From: Massilia violaceinigra
GTDB lineage: Bacteria; Pseudomonadota; Gammaproteobacteria; Burkholderiales; Burkholderiaceae_D
Assembly (NCBI RefSeq): GCF_002752675.1
Contig: NZ_CP024608.1
Location: 1,860,001-1,924,000 of the forward strand
Direction of reading: 5' to 3'
Length of the DNA stretch: 64,000 nucleotides
Shown here: in pieces, positions 55,024 to 64,000 of the stretch
Position numbering within the stretch: position 1 is the stretch's first letter
Layout of the letters: each line of letters begins with the position of its first letter
Notes under the pieces: generated by a model
Database searches by the model: none
What the model saw: only the letters and a program-made list of their open reading frames with translations
What the model was told of the DNA's origin: nothing
Made by a program: the position numbers and the translations under genes

Positions 55024-55335
55024 ATGTACGCGGTCATAAAAACCGGTGGCAAACAATACAAAGTTGTCGCTGGCGAAAAACTTAAAGTAGAACAGATACC
55101 GGCAGACATTGGTTCCGAACTCACCATCGATCAAGTTCTCGCAGTAGGCGCGGGCGACACCATCAAGTTTGGTGCGCCATTGGTCGAAGGTGCAACGGTA
55201 CTGGTAACTGTTGTGGCACACGGTCGTCACGATAAAGTGAAGATTTTCAAGATGCGTCGTCGTAAGCACTACCAAAAGCATCAGGGCCATCGCCAGAATT
55301 TCACCGAAATTCAAATCGTTTCGATCAACGGTTAA
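55024..55335 (+). CDS. rplU: 50S ribosomal protein L21
   Basis: The 103 residues begin [23 protein letters not shown] and include the conserved C-terminal [31 protein letters not shown] that contacts 23S rRNA. Exactly the usual length. GATGAGG lies before the ATG. First gene of the rplU-rpmA transcript. Confidence 0.98.
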   Translation: MYAVIKTGGKQYKVVAGEKLKVEQIPADIGSELTIDQVLAVGAGDTIKFGAPLVEGATVLVTVVAHGRHDKVKIFKMRRRKHYQKHQGHRQNFTEIQIVSING

Positions 55336-55404
55336 TTCCGTGTGCCAGGCTCAATGAGCCCGGCTAGATCAGTCCAAAGTAACCAGCTATCCAGGAGTAT
55401 TTAA

Positions 55405-55689
55405 ATGGCACACAAAAAAGGCGGCGGCACAACGCGCAACGGCCGTGACTCAGAATCAAAACGCCTTGGCGTTAAAGTCTACGGCGGCCAGACCATCAAT
55501 GCCGGCGGCATCATCATCCGTCAGCGCGGCACCCCAGTGCGCGCAGGCGAAAACGTCGGCACCGGCAAGGATCACACCCTGTTCGCGCTGGTCGACGGCA
55601 AGGTGAAGTTCGTTGTCAAGGGTGCAGGCTCGAAGCAGTTCGTTACCGTTGTTGCTAACGACCCAGCTCCAGCAGCAGTCGCAGCGTAA
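55405..55689 (+). CDS. rpmA: 50S ribosomal protein L27
   Basis: The 94 residues start [24 protein letters not shown], the N-terminal tail that reaches the peptidyl transferase centre, and continue [30 protein letters not shown] short Pro/Ala-rich tail extends it slightly beyond the E. coli length (85). CCAGGAG lies before the ATG. Confidence 0.98.
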   Translation: MAHKKGGGTTRNGRDSESKRLGVKVYGGQTINAGGIIIRQRGTPVRAGENVGTGKDHTLFALVDGKVKFVVKGAGSKQFVTVVANDPAPAAVAA

Positions 55690-55741
55690 GTTGTATCCGC
55701 GCTGTCATGGCGCACATTTGTAAGGCGCAAGCCTTCCATTG

Positions 55742-55770
55742 AAAGGCTCTGCCCACGGTAGAGCCTTTTT
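55742..55770 (+). terminator. Rho-independent terminator after rpmA
   Basis: AAAGGCTCT (55742-55750) pairs with AGAGCCTTT (55760-55768) across a 9-nt loop, with a T-run to 55770 and further T residues. It ends the rplU-rpmA transcript or attenuates entry into obgE, which starts 22 nt later. Confidence 0.85.
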
Positions 55771-55791
55771 AGTTTTAGGGCGGCACAAAAT

Positions 55792-56901
55792 ATGAAGTTT
55801 ATCGACGAAGCAAAAATCGAGGTCATCGCTGGCGACGGCGGCAATGGCTGCGCATCGTTCTGTCGCGAGAAATTCCGGCCTTTCGGCGGCCCGGACGGCG
55901 GCGACGGCGGCAAGGGTGGGTCCATCTGGGCGGTTGCGGATCGCAACATCAACACCCTGGTCGACTTCCGTTACTCCAAAATGCACAAGGGCAAGGACGG
56001 CGAGCCCGGACGCGGCGCGGATTGCTACGGCAAGGGCGCGGAAGACATCTACATGCGCATGCCGGTCGGCACCTTGATCGTCGATAACAACAACGGCGAG
56101 ATCATCGCCGACCTGACCGAGCACGGCCAGACCGAACTGCTGGCCAAGGGCGGCGAGGGCGGCTGGGGCAATATCCACTTCAAGTCCTCCACCAACCGCG
56201 CCCCGCGTCAAAAGACCGAAGGCAAGGAAGGCGAACGGCGCGAGCTGCGCCTGGAACTGAAGGTTCTGGCCGACGTGGGCCTCTTGGGCATGCCGAACGC
56301 CGGCAAGTCGACCTTTATCACGGCCGTGTCCAACGCCAAGCCGAAGATCGCCGACTACCCGTTCACGACCCTGCACCCGAACCTGGGCGTGGTGCGCGTG
56401 TCGCATGAAAAGAGTTTCGTCATCGCCGACATTCCCGGCCTGATCGAAGGCGCCTCCGAAGGCGCGGGCCTCGGCCACCAGTTCCTGCGTCACCTGCAGC
56501 GTACCGGCCTGCTGCTGCACATCGTCGACATGGCGCCGTTCGAGACCAACGTCGATCCGGTCAAGGAAGCCAAGGCCCTGATCAAGGAACTCGAAAAGTA
56601 CGATGAGTCGCTGGTCGACAAGCCGCGCTGGTTCGTCCTGAACAAGCTCGATGTGGTGCCGGAAGAAGACCGCAAGAAGCTGGTCAAGGATTTCGTCAAG
56701 CGCATGGCCTGGAAGGGTCCTGTGTTCGAGATTTCGGCATTGAGCCATGAAGGCTGCCCGGAGCTGGTCAACGCCATCTACCTGCACCTCGAGACCGTCA
56801 AGAAGAGCGAGCACCGCGCCGAAGAAACGCAGATGACCGAAGAAGCACGCGGCATTGCGTCGATCGATCCGGACGATCCGCGCTTCAAGATTCTCGACTA
56901 A
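55792..56901 (+). CDS. obgE: Obg-family GTPase (CgtA)
   Basis: The 369 residues have a glycine-rich Obg fold (1-158; [30 protein letters not shown]) and a GTPase domain with G1 [10 protein letters not shown]2 region [14 protein letters not shown]3 DIPGLIEGA, and G4 NKLD. A short acidic tail ends the protein. It takes part in 50S assembly and stress control. Its place after rpmA is widely conserved. Confidence 0.97.
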   Translation: MKFIDEAKIEVIAGDGGNGCASFCREKFRPFGGPDGGDGGKGGSIWAVADRNINTLVDFRYSKMHKGKDGEPGRGADCYGKGAEDIYMRMPVGTLIVDNNNGEIIADLTEHGQTELLAKGGEGGWGNIHFKSSTNRAPRQKTEGKEGERRELRLELKVLADVGLLGMPNAGKSTFITAVSNAKPKIADYPFTTLHPNLGVVRVSHEKSFVIADIPGLIEGASEGAGLGHQFLRHLQRTGLLLHIVDMAPFETNVDPVKEAKALIKELEKYDESLVDKPRWFVLNKLDVVPEEDRKKLVKDFVKRMAWKGPVFEISALSHEGCPELVNAIYLHLETVKKSEHRAEETQMTEEARGIASIDPDDPRFKILD

Positions 56902-56915
56902 AATTGGCAGTACCC

Positions 56916-57311
56916 ATGCTTAGACAGAAGCTGCGCGCGCAGCTTCTGAACCTGATCGCCCTCGCCAGTTCGCTGGCCGCATTAGCGGCTTTGCTGGACC
57001 CGGACCGGGTGGCGATCGCCATGGGCGTGTTTCTTGTTGGCGTGAACGGCTACAGCCAGTTCTTCGCCATGTATGTCGGCGTGAGGGCAGCTACAGCAGC
57101 CCTGGCGCTGCTGGCAGCAAGGCAGGCCGACCAGCCTGTCCTCGGCGATATCACCGCATTGTTCGTCCTGGCGCAGCCGGCCGGCCGCTTTGTCGCGGCG
57201 TTTGCCATTGGCCTGCCCCAGGGATTGTTGTTAGTCGTTTGCGGGATCGAACTGGCGGCAGGGCTCCTGCTGCTCGCCTTGCGCCCGCGCTTAAGAGCCG
57301 CTGCCCCATGA
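56916..57311 (+). CDS. Small membrane protein between obgE and proB
   Basis: The 131 residues have about four hydrophobic segments ([71 protein letters not shown]). No motif or family recognised. The stop overlaps the proB start by 4 nt (ATGA), so it is translated with proB. A TTG at 56904 could extend it by four residues. Confidence 0.7.
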   Translation: MLRQKLRAQLLNLIALASSLAALAALLDPDRVAIAMGVFLVGVNGYSQFFAMYVGVRAATAALALLAARQADQPVLGDITALFVLAQPAGRFVAAFAIGLPQGLLLVVCGIELAAGLLLLALRPRLRAAAP

Positions 57312-58426
57312 ACTCCGTCATCCAGACCGCTACCCGCATCATCATCAAAGTCGGCTCCTCGCTCGTTACCAATGACGGGCGCGGGCTCGATCACGCCGCC
57401 ATCGCGCGCTGGGCCGTGCAAATCGCCGCCCTGCGCGCCCTCGGCAAGGAAGTCGTGATGGTCAGCTCCGGCGCCATCGCCGAAGGCATGCTGCGCCTCG
57501 GCTTCGAGAAGCGCCCGACCGATATCCACGAACTGCAGGCCTGCGCCGCCGTCGGCCAGATGGGCCTGGCGCAAATCTACGAAACCAGCTTTCGCGCGCA
57601 CGGCCTGGGCACGGCCCAGGTGCTGCTCACCCACGCCGACCTGGCCGACCGCGAACGCTACCTGAACGCGCGCTCCACGCTCACCACCCTGCTGCGCCTG
57701 GGCGTGGTCCCGATCATCAACGAGAACGATACCGTCGTCACCGACGAGATCAAGTTCGGCGACAACGACACCCTGGGTGCGCTGGTGGCCAACCTGATCG
57801 AAGCCGACGCCCTGGTCATCCTCACCGACCAGCATGGCCTGTTCAGCGCCGACCCGCGCAAGGACCCGCAAGCGGTGCTCATCGCCGAGGGCAAGGCGGG
57901 CGACCCGGCGCTCGAAGCAATGGCCGGCGGCGCCGGCAGCAGCATCGGGCGCGGCGGCATGCTGACCAAGATCCTGGCCGCCAAGCGCGCCGCCGGATCG
58001 GGCGCGCACACCATCATCGCCTGGGGCCGCGACAGCGACGTGCTCACGCGCCTGGCCGCCGGCGAGGCGATCGGCACCCAGCTGCGCGCCCAGACCGGAC
58101 GCTTGACCGCGCGCAAGCAGTGGATGGCGGACCATCTGCACACCGCCGGCAAGGTGGTGCTCGACGCCGGCGCGGTGCAGAAACTGTCGAAAGAGGGCAA
58201 GTCGCTGCTGCCGATCGGCGTGATCGAAGTGCGCGGCGAGTTCGGACGCGGCGCCGTCATCACCTGCCTGGCCGAAGATGGCACGGAAGTGGCGCGCGGC
58301 CTGTCCAACTACACCAGCAGCGAAGCGCGCCGCATCCTGCGCAAGCCCTCGTCCGAAATCGAAAAGCTGCTCGGCTTCCTGGAAGGCCCGGAGCTGATCC
58401 ACCGCGATAACCTGGTCCTGCTCTGA
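57308..58426 (+). CDS. proB: Glutamate 5-kinase
   Basis: The 372 residues have an amino-acid-kinase domain ([65 protein letters not shown]) and a C-terminal PUA domain ([24 protein letters not shown]). It catalyses the first, proline-inhibited step of proline synthesis. Length equals the usual ProB-PUA form (367-375). The ATG at 57308 overlaps the preceding membrane-protein gene. Confidence 0.97.
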   Translation: MNSVIQTATRIIIKVGSSLVTNDGRGLDHAAIARWAVQIAALRALGKEVVMVSSGAIAEGMLRLGFEKRPTDIHELQACAAVGQMGLAQIYETSFRAHGLGTAQVLLTHADLADRERYLNARSTLTTLLRLGVVPIINENDTVVTDEIKFGDNDTLGALVANLIEADALVILTDQHGLFSADPRKDPQAVLIAEGKAGDPALEAMAGGAGSSIGRGGMLTKILAAKRAAGSGAHTIIAWGRDSDVLTRLAAGEAIGTQLRAQTGRLTARKQWMADHLHTAGKVVLDAGAVQKLSKEGKSLLPIGVIEVRGEFGRGAVITCLAEDGTEVARGLSNYTSSEARRILRKPSSEIEKLLGFLEGPELIHRDNLVLL

Positions 58427-58447
58427 TCGGCGTCGGCGCCGTTCCAT

Positions 58448-59377
58448 ATGAAAGAATTTTTCTTCAAATTCCTCGGCTGGATCGGCGTGCTGGTGTTCCT
58501 GCTGTTCGGGTTCCTGTACTACGTGTTCACCTTCAGCGTGTTGCTGTTTTTCGTGACCCTGCTCGCGATGCTGGTGTGCGCGCCGCCGTCGCGCCAGTTC
58601 ATCATCGACCGCACCGGCTTGAACCTGTACGGGCGCGGCATGGCCACCGCCTTCGTCGCGCTGTTCATCGCGCAGGCGTGGGTCGGCATTTCCGAGAACG
58701 TGGAAGTATTTGAGCAGTCGGAGGCCCAGAAGGAGCGTGACGACGCCCAAGCCCTGGCCAAGGCGCGCGCCGGCGAACGGGCGCGCTTCCTCGCCGCCAA
58801 ACCGGCCATCGTCGCCGACATCGCCGCCAAGCGCGACCAGGGCATGCTGACCGAAGCGCTGGCGCTGATCGACAAGCACGCGGCGCGCACGCCCGATCCC
58901 GACCTCGACAAACTGCGCCTGTCGATCCGGATCGCCGAAACCGAAGCGGGCCTCAAGGACGAAGCGGCGGTGCCGCTGCGCCAGCGCCTGGCCCTGTACA
59001 AGCTCCTGGCGACGCTCGATCCGTCCAGCACGCGCTACGCCGGCAGGGTGGCCGTGCTCGACGCGGAACTGAAGGAGACCAGCGCGCGCGAACAGGCGGA
59101 GACTAAGCGCGTGAGCGCCGCAAAAGGCCGTGACGCCATGCTGGCGCGCCAGTTCGACAAGCGCAGCGGCGCGCACCTCAAGCTGCAGGCGGAACTCAAG
59201 CGCACCATGATGAACCCGGCCAGCTACGCGCACGTGGAAACCACCTTTCTCGATACCGGCAAGGGCATGAGCGTGCGGACCACCTTCCGCGGCAAGAACG
59301 CGGCGGGCGACACGGCCGAGAACAGCGTCGCCGCCACCGTGGACGACAGCGGCAACGTGCTGACCATCGAGGACTAG
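58448..59377 (+). CDS. Unknown membrane protein with coiled-coil region
   Basis: The 309 residues have two or three N-terminal membrane helices (WIGVLVFLLFGFLYYVFTFSVLLFFVTLLAMLV and GMATAFVALFIAQAWVGI), then a long charged helical region (about 85-230, many Ala, Arg, Glu; likely coiled coil). The C-terminal domain has MMNPASYAHVETTFLDTGKGMSVRTTFRGKNAAG. The last part resembles small domains that sense or bind ligands, but I cannot name it. It follows proB by 21 bp on the same strand. Confidence 0.75.
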   Translation: MKEFFFKFLGWIGVLVFLLFGFLYYVFTFSVLLFFVTLLAMLVCAPPSRQFIIDRTGLNLYGRGMATAFVALFIAQAWVGISENVEVFEQSEAQKERDDAQALAKARAGERARFLAAKPAIVADIAAKRDQGMLTEALALIDKHAARTPDPDLDKLRLSIRIAETEAGLKDEAAVPLRQRLALYKLLATLDPSSTRYAGRVAVLDAELKETSAREQAETKRVSAAKGRDAMLARQFDKRSGAHLKLQAELKRTMMNPASYAHVETTFLDTGKGMSVRTTFRGKNAAGDTAENSVAATVDDSGNVLTIED

Positions 59378-59465
59378 CGTCCCGTCGGCGGCAGATCGCG
59401 TTGTTCCGGCGAAAACGGCGCCGTCCCGGTATCATGGCATTCTTGCCACCGATTCACCGAGCCAC

Positions 59466-60542
59466 ATGATCAATTCACTCAAGCGCTTCTTCACCCGCCC
59501 GCAAAGCGTCGTCCCGGCCGCGCCCACCGGCGAGACGACCTTGTACAACGTCTACTGCACGCGCCATACGATCGCGCAGCCGGCCTTCGCGCACGAGCTG
59601 CAAGGGCGGCGCGACCTGTCCGATGGCGAGCTGCTGACGCACCTGCATACCTTCTGCGGCTATGTGTTCGGCCGTGGCACGGAAGCCATGACGCGCGATA
59701 AATACCACGTCATCCTGCACCTGCAGCGCGTGCAGCATCACCTGAGCATGGCCGTGGCCGACGACGAGCTGCCTGCGCTGCATGCCTGGGCGCGCGAATC
59801 GAACGCGCTGCTGTTTACGCCCGACGGCCACGTGCGCGATCCTGACGGCCATATCCTGATCAACGTCGCCGACGGCCTAGCCGCCGCCGGCGCGAGCGTG
59901 CCGTACCCGGAGCAGGCGTGGACGCGCAAGAGCGCCACCGAAGCGGCGCTGGCGGCGCGCTCAATCGAGGTGCCAGCGAGCCTGCCGCCGCTGGCGTGCG
60001 AAGAAGAACTGACCCTGCGCGACCGGGACGAGGTCATCGGCCGCGCGCGCGCCTTGCTGCTGGTAGCCTTGCGCGCCGAATCGGTGGCCGCGGGCGAGCC
60101 GATGCCGGTCGCCACCTTGCTCGATAAAATGCCGCTGGCGGACGACAGCCTGTCGCCGGCGGAACGCACCTTTCTGGCACTGGAGTCACCGTCCGAGCAT
60201 GAGTGCGCGCAGTTCCTGTGGCGTTACGAGAGCCTGTACGTGCTGCAGTGGGCGCTGGGCATGGTCGACGCGCTGCCGTTTCCCGATGCGCCCTGCGACA
60301 CCGCCGCCGCCGTGGCGCGCCAGATCGAGATGCGCGGGCCCGAGCTGCGTGGCGCCGGCGAGATTGTCGACGCGCTCGACCAGACCTACCGCCTGCACTG
60401 GCATATCCGCCAGATCCGCCTGAAAAAGACCGGCGCGCAATTCGGCGCCGATGCCGACGTGGTGATGGAACGCCATCACGCCCTCAACTGGCTGATTCGC
60501 TTCCAGCACGCCGATTGGGACGAGGTGGACACGCCGACCTGA
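59466..60542 (+). CDS. DUF4272-type protein of unknown function
   Basis: The 358 residues have an N-terminal alpha/beta part (TTLYNVYCTRHTIAQPAFAHELQG) and a C-terminal part carrying the DUF4272 pattern (WTRKSATEAALAARSIEVPASLP; ECAQFLWRYESLYVLQWALGMVDALPFP; DALDQTYRLHWHIRQIRLKK; VVMERHHALNWLIRF). Soluble, no signal peptide. Function is not known for the family. Confidence 0.75.
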   Translation: MINSLKRFFTRPQSVVPAAPTGETTLYNVYCTRHTIAQPAFAHELQGRRDLSDGELLTHLHTFCGYVFGRGTEAMTRDKYHVILHLQRVQHHLSMAVADDELPALHAWARESNALLFTPDGHVRDPDGHILINVADGLAAAGASVPYPEQAWTRKSATEAALAARSIEVPASLPPLACEEELTLRDRDEVIGRARALLLVALRAESVAAGEPMPVATLLDKMPLADDSLSPAERTFLALESPSEHECAQFLWRYESLYVLQWALGMVDALPFPDAPCDTAAAVARQIEMRGPELRGAGEIVDALDQTYRLHWHIRQIRLKKTGAQFGADADVVMERHHALNWLIRFQHADWDEVDTPT

Positions 60543-60545
60543 CGG

Positions 60546-61082
60546 CTAGCGTTTGAGCAGTTCGTCTTGGTACAGCGCCAGGTCGTCGGCGGAAAAGCAG
60601 CAGAACAGCACTTCACGAAGACTTGCTGCCGTGAGCAGCGCTGCGCGCACGCTGGCCACCGCGGTGCCCGCGGCCAGTGCCACCGGGTAGCCGTAAATGC
60701 CGGTGCTGATCGCCGGGAAGGCAATCGACGATAGTCCGCGCGCGGCGGCGATGCCGATGGCGCGCCGGTAGCAGCTCGCCAGCAGCGCCGCTTCGTCGTT
60801 GGCGCCGCCGCGCCAGACCGGGCCAACGGTGTGGATGATGCACTTCGCCGCAAGGCGATACGCTTCGGTGGCCTTGGCGTCCCCCGTTTTGCAGCCGCCG
60901 AGCAGGCGGCATTCATGCACCAGTTCCGGTCCGGCGGCGCGGTGAATCGCGCCATCGACGCCGCCGCCGCCGAGCAGCGATGAGTTGGCGGCGTTGACGA
61001 TGGCGTCGACCTGCAAGGTGGTGATGTCGGCGCGCACGGCCCGCAGTACAGCGCAGTTCTGGTGAGCCGGGTGTTGCGTCAT
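60546..61082 (-). CDS. ymdB: Macrodomain O-acetyl-ADP-ribose deacetylase
   Basis: This 178-residue MacroD-type domain has [38 protein letters not shown] (ADP-ribose site with the catalytic Asn and Asp), [10 protein letters not shown], and [12 protein letters not shown]. It removes acetyl or ADP-ribosyl groups; the E. coli relative also modulates RNase III. The ATG at 61082 gives [12 protein letters not shown]. Convergent with the DUF4272 gene, 3 bp between the stops. Confidence 0.93.
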   Translation of the reverse strand: MTQHPAHQNCAVLRAVRADITTLQVDAIVNAANSSLLGGGGVDGAIHRAAGPELVHECRLLGGCKTGDAKATEAYRLAAKCIIHTVGPVWRGGANDEAALLASCYRRAIGIAAARGLSSIAFPAISTGIYGYPVALAAGTAVASVRAALLTAASLREVLFCCFSADDLALYQDELLKR

Positions 61083-61129
61083 GAGAGTCTCCAAAAATCG
61101 TCGTGCCAGGCCCGCGCCGGAACGAGCGG

Positions 61130-61777
61130 CTACTTCACCGCGGGCGCCAGCGTCTTCGCCTTGTACTCGCACAAATCGGCAATCATGCAGTTCCAGCACA
61201 AGGGTTTGCGCGCGATGCAGGTGTAGCGGCCGTGCAGAATCAGCCAGTGATGCGCATCCTGCAAAAACTCCTTGGGCACGAACTTGAGCAGCTTCTGCTC
61301 GACCACCACCACGTCCTTGCCGGGAGCGATGCCGGTCCGGTTCGAGACCCGGAAAATATGCGTATCGACCGCGATGGTCGGGTCGCCGAAGGCCGTATTG
61401 AGCACCACGTTGGCCGTCTTGCGTCCGACGCCCGGCAGCGCTTCGAGCGCCTCGCGCGAATGCGGCACTTCGCCGCCGTGCAGGTCGATCAGCATCTGGC
61501 AGGTGGCCATCACGTTCTTGGCCTTGGTGTGATACAGGCCGATGGTCTGGATGTACGATTTGAGTTCGTCGATCCCCAGCGCCAGGATGGCCGCCGGCGT
61601 ATTGGCCACCGGGTACAGGCGGCGCGTGGCCTTGTTCACGCCCACGTCGGTGGCCTGCGCCGACAGCAGCACCGCGATCAGGAGTTCGAACGGCGTCGTG
61701 TAGTCCAGTTCCGTGGTCGGATGCGGATTGGCGGCGCGAAAGCGGCTGAAAATTTCAAAACGTTTGGCTGGATTCAT
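61130..61777 (-). CDS. nth: Endonuclease III
   Basis: The 215 residues have the helix-hairpin-helix [18 protein letters not shown] (catalytic Lys), Asp in [11 protein letters not shown], and the C-terminal [4Fe-4S] motif [17 protein letters not shown] (6, 2 and 5 residues between the Cys). It is a base-excision DNA glycosylase and AP lyase acting on oxidised pyrimidines. It starts 3 nt after rsxB, a pairing common in proteobacteria. Confidence 0.97.
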   Translation of the reverse strand: MNPAKRFEIFSRFRAANPHPTTELDYTTPFELLIAVLLSAQATDVGVNKATRRLYPVANTPAAILALGIDELKSYIQTIGLYHTKAKNVMATCQMLIDLHGGEVPHSREALEALPGVGRKTANVVLNTAFGDPTIAVDTHIFRVSNRTGIAPGKDVVVVEQKLLKFVPKEFLQDAHHWLILHGRYTCIARKPLCWNCMIADLCEYKAKTLAPAVK

Positions 61778-61780
61778 CGA

Positions 61781-62470
61781 TTATTCTTCTGCGGGCGGCG
61801 CCGCCTTTTGGCGCGCGCGTTCCATGGCGGCGGCGATGATGGCGCGCTTGCGCTCCTTCTCGGCGATTTCCTCGGGCGTGTTGGTCGGCTGCGCGGTCAC
61901 TTCCTGCATCTTGGCGACAGCCTTGGCGGCCAGGCGCGCATCGTTTTCCTCGCGCTCGCGCCGCAGGCGGGCGGTGCGGAAGTCGTGCCGGTCGCGCGCG
62001 GCATCGGCCTGTTCCTGCGACCACGCGGCCCAGCCGGTGCGCTCGCCCGTCACCGGCATCATGCTGATGCAGTCGACCGGGCAGGGCGCCACGCACAGGT
62101 CGCAGCCGGTGCACAAACTCGGCAGGATGGTGTGCATCTGCTTGGCCGCGCCCATGATCGCGTCGACCGGGCAGGCCTGGATGCACAGCGTGCAGCCGAT
62201 GCACAGCGCTTCATCGATAAACGCCACCGGGCGCGCACGCTCGACGCCATTGGCCGGATTGATCGGAATGACCTTGCGCTTCAACAGCGCGGCCAGGCGC
62301 GCCACGCCTTCGATGCCGCCCGGCGGACACTGGTTGATGTCGGCCGTGCCCTCGGCGATGGCCTCGGCGTACGGGCGGCAGGCGGCGTACCCGCATTTGG
62401 TGCACTGGGTCTGCGGCAGCAGGTCTTCGATGTGGTCGGCCAGGGTCTTGGTCACGGCGGCGGCGGGCAT
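61781..62470 (-). CDS. rsxB: RsxB/RnfB-like iron-sulfur protein
   Basis: The 229 residues have an N-terminal cluster region ([30 protein letters not shown]), then two ferredoxin clusters ([32 protein letters not shown]) and a charged, likely helical tail. Unlike E. coli RsxB there is no N-terminal membrane helix. This soluble form occurs next to nth in betaproteobacteria, without the rest of an Rnf complex. The ATG at 62470 ([13 protein letters not shown]) was preferred to the longer frame. Confidence 0.9.
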   Translation of the reverse strand: MPAAAVTKTLADHIEDLLPQTQCTKCGYAACRPYAEAIAEGTADINQCPPGGIEGVARLAALLKRKVIPINPANGVERARPVAFIDEALCIGCTLCIQACPVDAIMGAAKQMHTILPSLCTGCDLCVAPCPVDCISMMPVTGERTGWAAWSQEQADAARDRHDFRTARLRREREENDARLAAKAVAKMQEVTAQPTNTPEEIAEKERKRAIIAAAMERARQKAAPPAEE

Positions 62471-62550
62471 GCAGGGTGGGAAAGCGACATTATAGTCGCC
62501 GCCCGGCTTCCTCACCGGCGCTGCGGGCGCGCGGCGAAGCGCGACGCGCG

Positions 62551-62595
62551 AAAAAAATGCCGCGCGTGGGAACTAGTCCCATGCGCGGCATTTTC
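62551..62595 (-). terminator. Strong bidirectional terminator after phaZ
   Basis: A long, nearly perfect stem (AATGCCGCG and GTGGGA on one arm, TCCCAT and CGCGGCATT on the other) with loop ACTAG. On the minus strand it is followed by seven T residues, ending the phaZ transcript 28 bp after its stop; a shorter T-run serves the plus strand. Confidence 0.9.
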
Positions 62596-62622
62596 AGGAG
62601 AGAACGGGAATCAGCCGTGCGA

Positions 62623-63858
62623 TCAGCCGTGCTTCTGGATGAACTCGCCGATCTTCGGGCAAATCACTTCGCGCCAGCGACGGCCCGAGAAAATGCCGTA
62701 GTGGCCGCATTTCGGCGCCACGAAATCCTGCTGCATCTCGGCCGGAATGCCGCTGCACAGGTCATGCGCGGCCTGGGTCTGGCCGGCGCCGGAGATGTCG
62801 TCCAGTTCGCCTTCGACCGTGAACAGCGCCACCGTGGTGATGTCTTGCGGACGCACCAGGTTGCCGCCGACAGTCCACGTGCCCTTCGGCAGGCGGTGTT
62901 CCTGGAACACGGTCTTGATGGTGTCCAGATAGTATTCGGCCGGCATGTCGAGCACGGCGTTGTACTCGTTGTAGAACTGGCGATGGCCTTCGGCCGGTTC
63001 ATCGTCGCCGGCCACCAAGTGGTTGTAGAACTCGCGGTGGCTCTGCGCGTGGCGGCCCGGATTCATGGCGATGAAGCCGGCGTGCTGCAGGAAGCCCGGA
63101 TACACCTTGCGTCCGAAGCCAGGATAGTTGGCCGGCACCGCGTAGATCACCGTGTTCTCGAACCACGAAAACGGCTTTTCGATGGCCAGGTCGTTGACCG
63201 CGGTGGGCGACTTGCGCGGATCGATCGGGCCGCCCATCATGGTCATGGTTTTCGGCAGCTTCGGATCCTTGGCGGTGGCCATCAGCGAGATCGCGGCCAG
63301 CACCGGCACGGTCGGCTGGCATACCGAAATGACATGCAGATCGGGTGCGAGCAGGCGGATAAAATCCTGCACGTAGAAGATATAGTCGTCCAGGTGGAAT
63401 GCGCCCTCCGACTGCGGGACCATGCGCGCATCGGTCCAGTCGGTGATGTACACGTCGTGGCCGGTGAGCAGCCCGCGCACGGTATCGCGCAACAGGGTTG
63501 AGTGGTGGCCGGACAGCGGCGCGACCAGCAGCACCTTCGGCTGCTCGAGTTTTTCGATGGCCTTGTCGTTCAGGTCTTTCTTGAAATGCAGCAGGCGGCA
63601 GAATGGGCGGGTGACCACCACCTGCTCGATGATGCCGATAGTTTCACCGCCGATGACGGTCGATGTGATGTCGAAAGGCGGTTTTTCGTAATCCTTGCCG
63701 AGTCGGTACATCAGCTCGTAGCCAGCGGCGATACGCTGCGCAAACGGCGTGTGCGCGAACGGGGACACTGGATTGGAAAAGAGTTTGGAGGACGCGTCGG
63801 CCCACTGCATCAGTGGCGTCAGGAACGAGCGTTGCATCTCGTGCAATTGGTAAAGCAT
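62623..63858 (-). CDS. phaZ: Intracellular poly(3-hydroxybutyrate) depolymerase
   Basis: The 411 residues begin MLYQLHEMQRSFLTPLMQWADASSKLF, typical of the cytoplasmic, granule-bound PhaZ family. The nucleophile is Cys rather than Ser, in VISVCQPTVPVLAA near residue 183, as in the Cupriavidus enzyme; His lies in PKCGHYGIFSGRRWRE at the C-terminus. It mobilises stored PHB. The ATG at 63858 has AAGGAATAT upstream. The organism therefore stores PHB. Confidence 0.94.
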   Translation of the reverse strand: MLYQLHEMQRSFLTPLMQWADASSKLFSNPVSPFAHTPFAQRIAAGYELMYRLGKDYEKPPFDITSTVIGGETIGIIEQVVVTRPFCRLLHFKKDLNDKAIEKLEQPKVLLVAPLSGHHSTLLRDTVRGLLTGHDVYITDWTDARMVPQSEGAFHLDDYIFYVQDFIRLLAPDLHVISVCQPTVPVLAAISLMATAKDPKLPKTMTMMGGPIDPRKSPTAVNDLAIEKPFSWFENTVIYAVPANYPGFGRKVYPGFLQHAGFIAMNPGRHAQSHREFYNHLVAGDDEPAEGHRQFYNEYNAVLDMPAEYYLDTIKTVFQEHRLPKGTWTVGGNLVRPQDITTVALFTVEGELDDISGAGQTQAAHDLCSGIPAEMQQDFVAPKCGHYGIFSGRRWREVICPKIGEFIQKHG

Positions 63859-63916
63859 ACATATTCCTTCGTTGTAATCGTTGCCTTGCAATCGTTTGCG
63901 TAAGGTGTGCTGATTA

Positions 63917-63947
63917 ATTATAGGCCATTTGAAAGGCGTGACTGCAA
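63917..63947 (-). promoter_or_regulatory. Candidate phaZ promoter
   Basis: On the minus strand TTGCAG (63947-63942) and TATAAT (63922-63917) are 19 bp apart, 59 nt before the phaZ ATG. The -10 is perfect; spacing is longer than ideal. Confidence 0.45.
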
Positions 63948-64000
63948 TTTGGCATTCTTGTTGGAAATTCAGCGTGGCTGTCAGTTTCAGGCAAGCCAAG

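Overview
The window reads as chromosomal DNA of a GC-rich betaproteobacterium, most likely an Oxalobacteraceae member of the Burkholderiales (Massilia, Duganella or Telluria type). This is inferred from gene content: an intracellular PHB depolymerase, an rsxB-nth pair, the order ispB / rplU-rpmA-obgE / proB, and the style of the proteins. No database search was possible.

Bases 1-39,000 form one large nucleoside and nucleobase catabolism region. Bases 1-1,450 (minus) carry pseudouridine breakdown (psuK-psuG, psuG cut by the window edge). Bases 1,728-10,520 (plus) carry nucleoside phosphorolysis and deoxyribose breakdown: xapA, deoB, deoC, a two-domain ALDH16-type aldehyde dehydrogenase, deoA, cdd and a second, two-domain deaminase. 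Bases 10,507-19,890 (mostly minus) are an accessory block: two VOC proteins, a LytTR response regulator with a LytS-like kinase and a small membrane protein, a nitrilase-family amidase, a GNAT acetyltransferase, a secreted low-complexity protein, a Cys-rich protein coupled to a zinc-phospholipase-C-like protein, and a SIMPL protein. Bases 19,934-32,264 hold the whole reductive pyrimidine route. A RutR-like TetR and a MocR regulator are read away from the beta-alanine aminotransferase, mmsA, preT-preA, an NCS1 permease, dihydropyrimidinase and an N-carbamoyl-amino-acid hydrolase. Together these would take uracil or thymine to acetyl-CoA or propionyl-CoA. After an alcohol dehydrogenase, bases 33,662-37,768 cover part of urate breakdown: a UraD-AllC fusion, a LysR regulator and the membrane urate oxidase PuuD.

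Bases 37,780-53,370 are mixed accessory DNA: an M20 peptidase, an S9 peptidase broken by one in-frame TAG, a persulfide-type regulator with two YeeE/YedE channel halves, small unknown genes, an orphan DcrB-like plus ankyrin pair, an internally deleted hydrolase, a GH39 glycosidase, a two-subunit molybdopterin oxidoreductase without a membrane anchor, and a hipBA toxin-antitoxin pair next to tRNA-Pro(CGG). Bases 53,670-63,858 are housekeeping: ispB, rplU, rpmA, obgE, proB, two unknown genes, a macrodomain gene, nth, rsxB and phaZ.

Seven copies of a roughly 90-100 bp double-hairpin intergenic repeat lie in the first 39 kb. Their stems keep pairing although the bases change. No insertion sequence, integrase, phage gene, rRNA or CRISPR array was seen.
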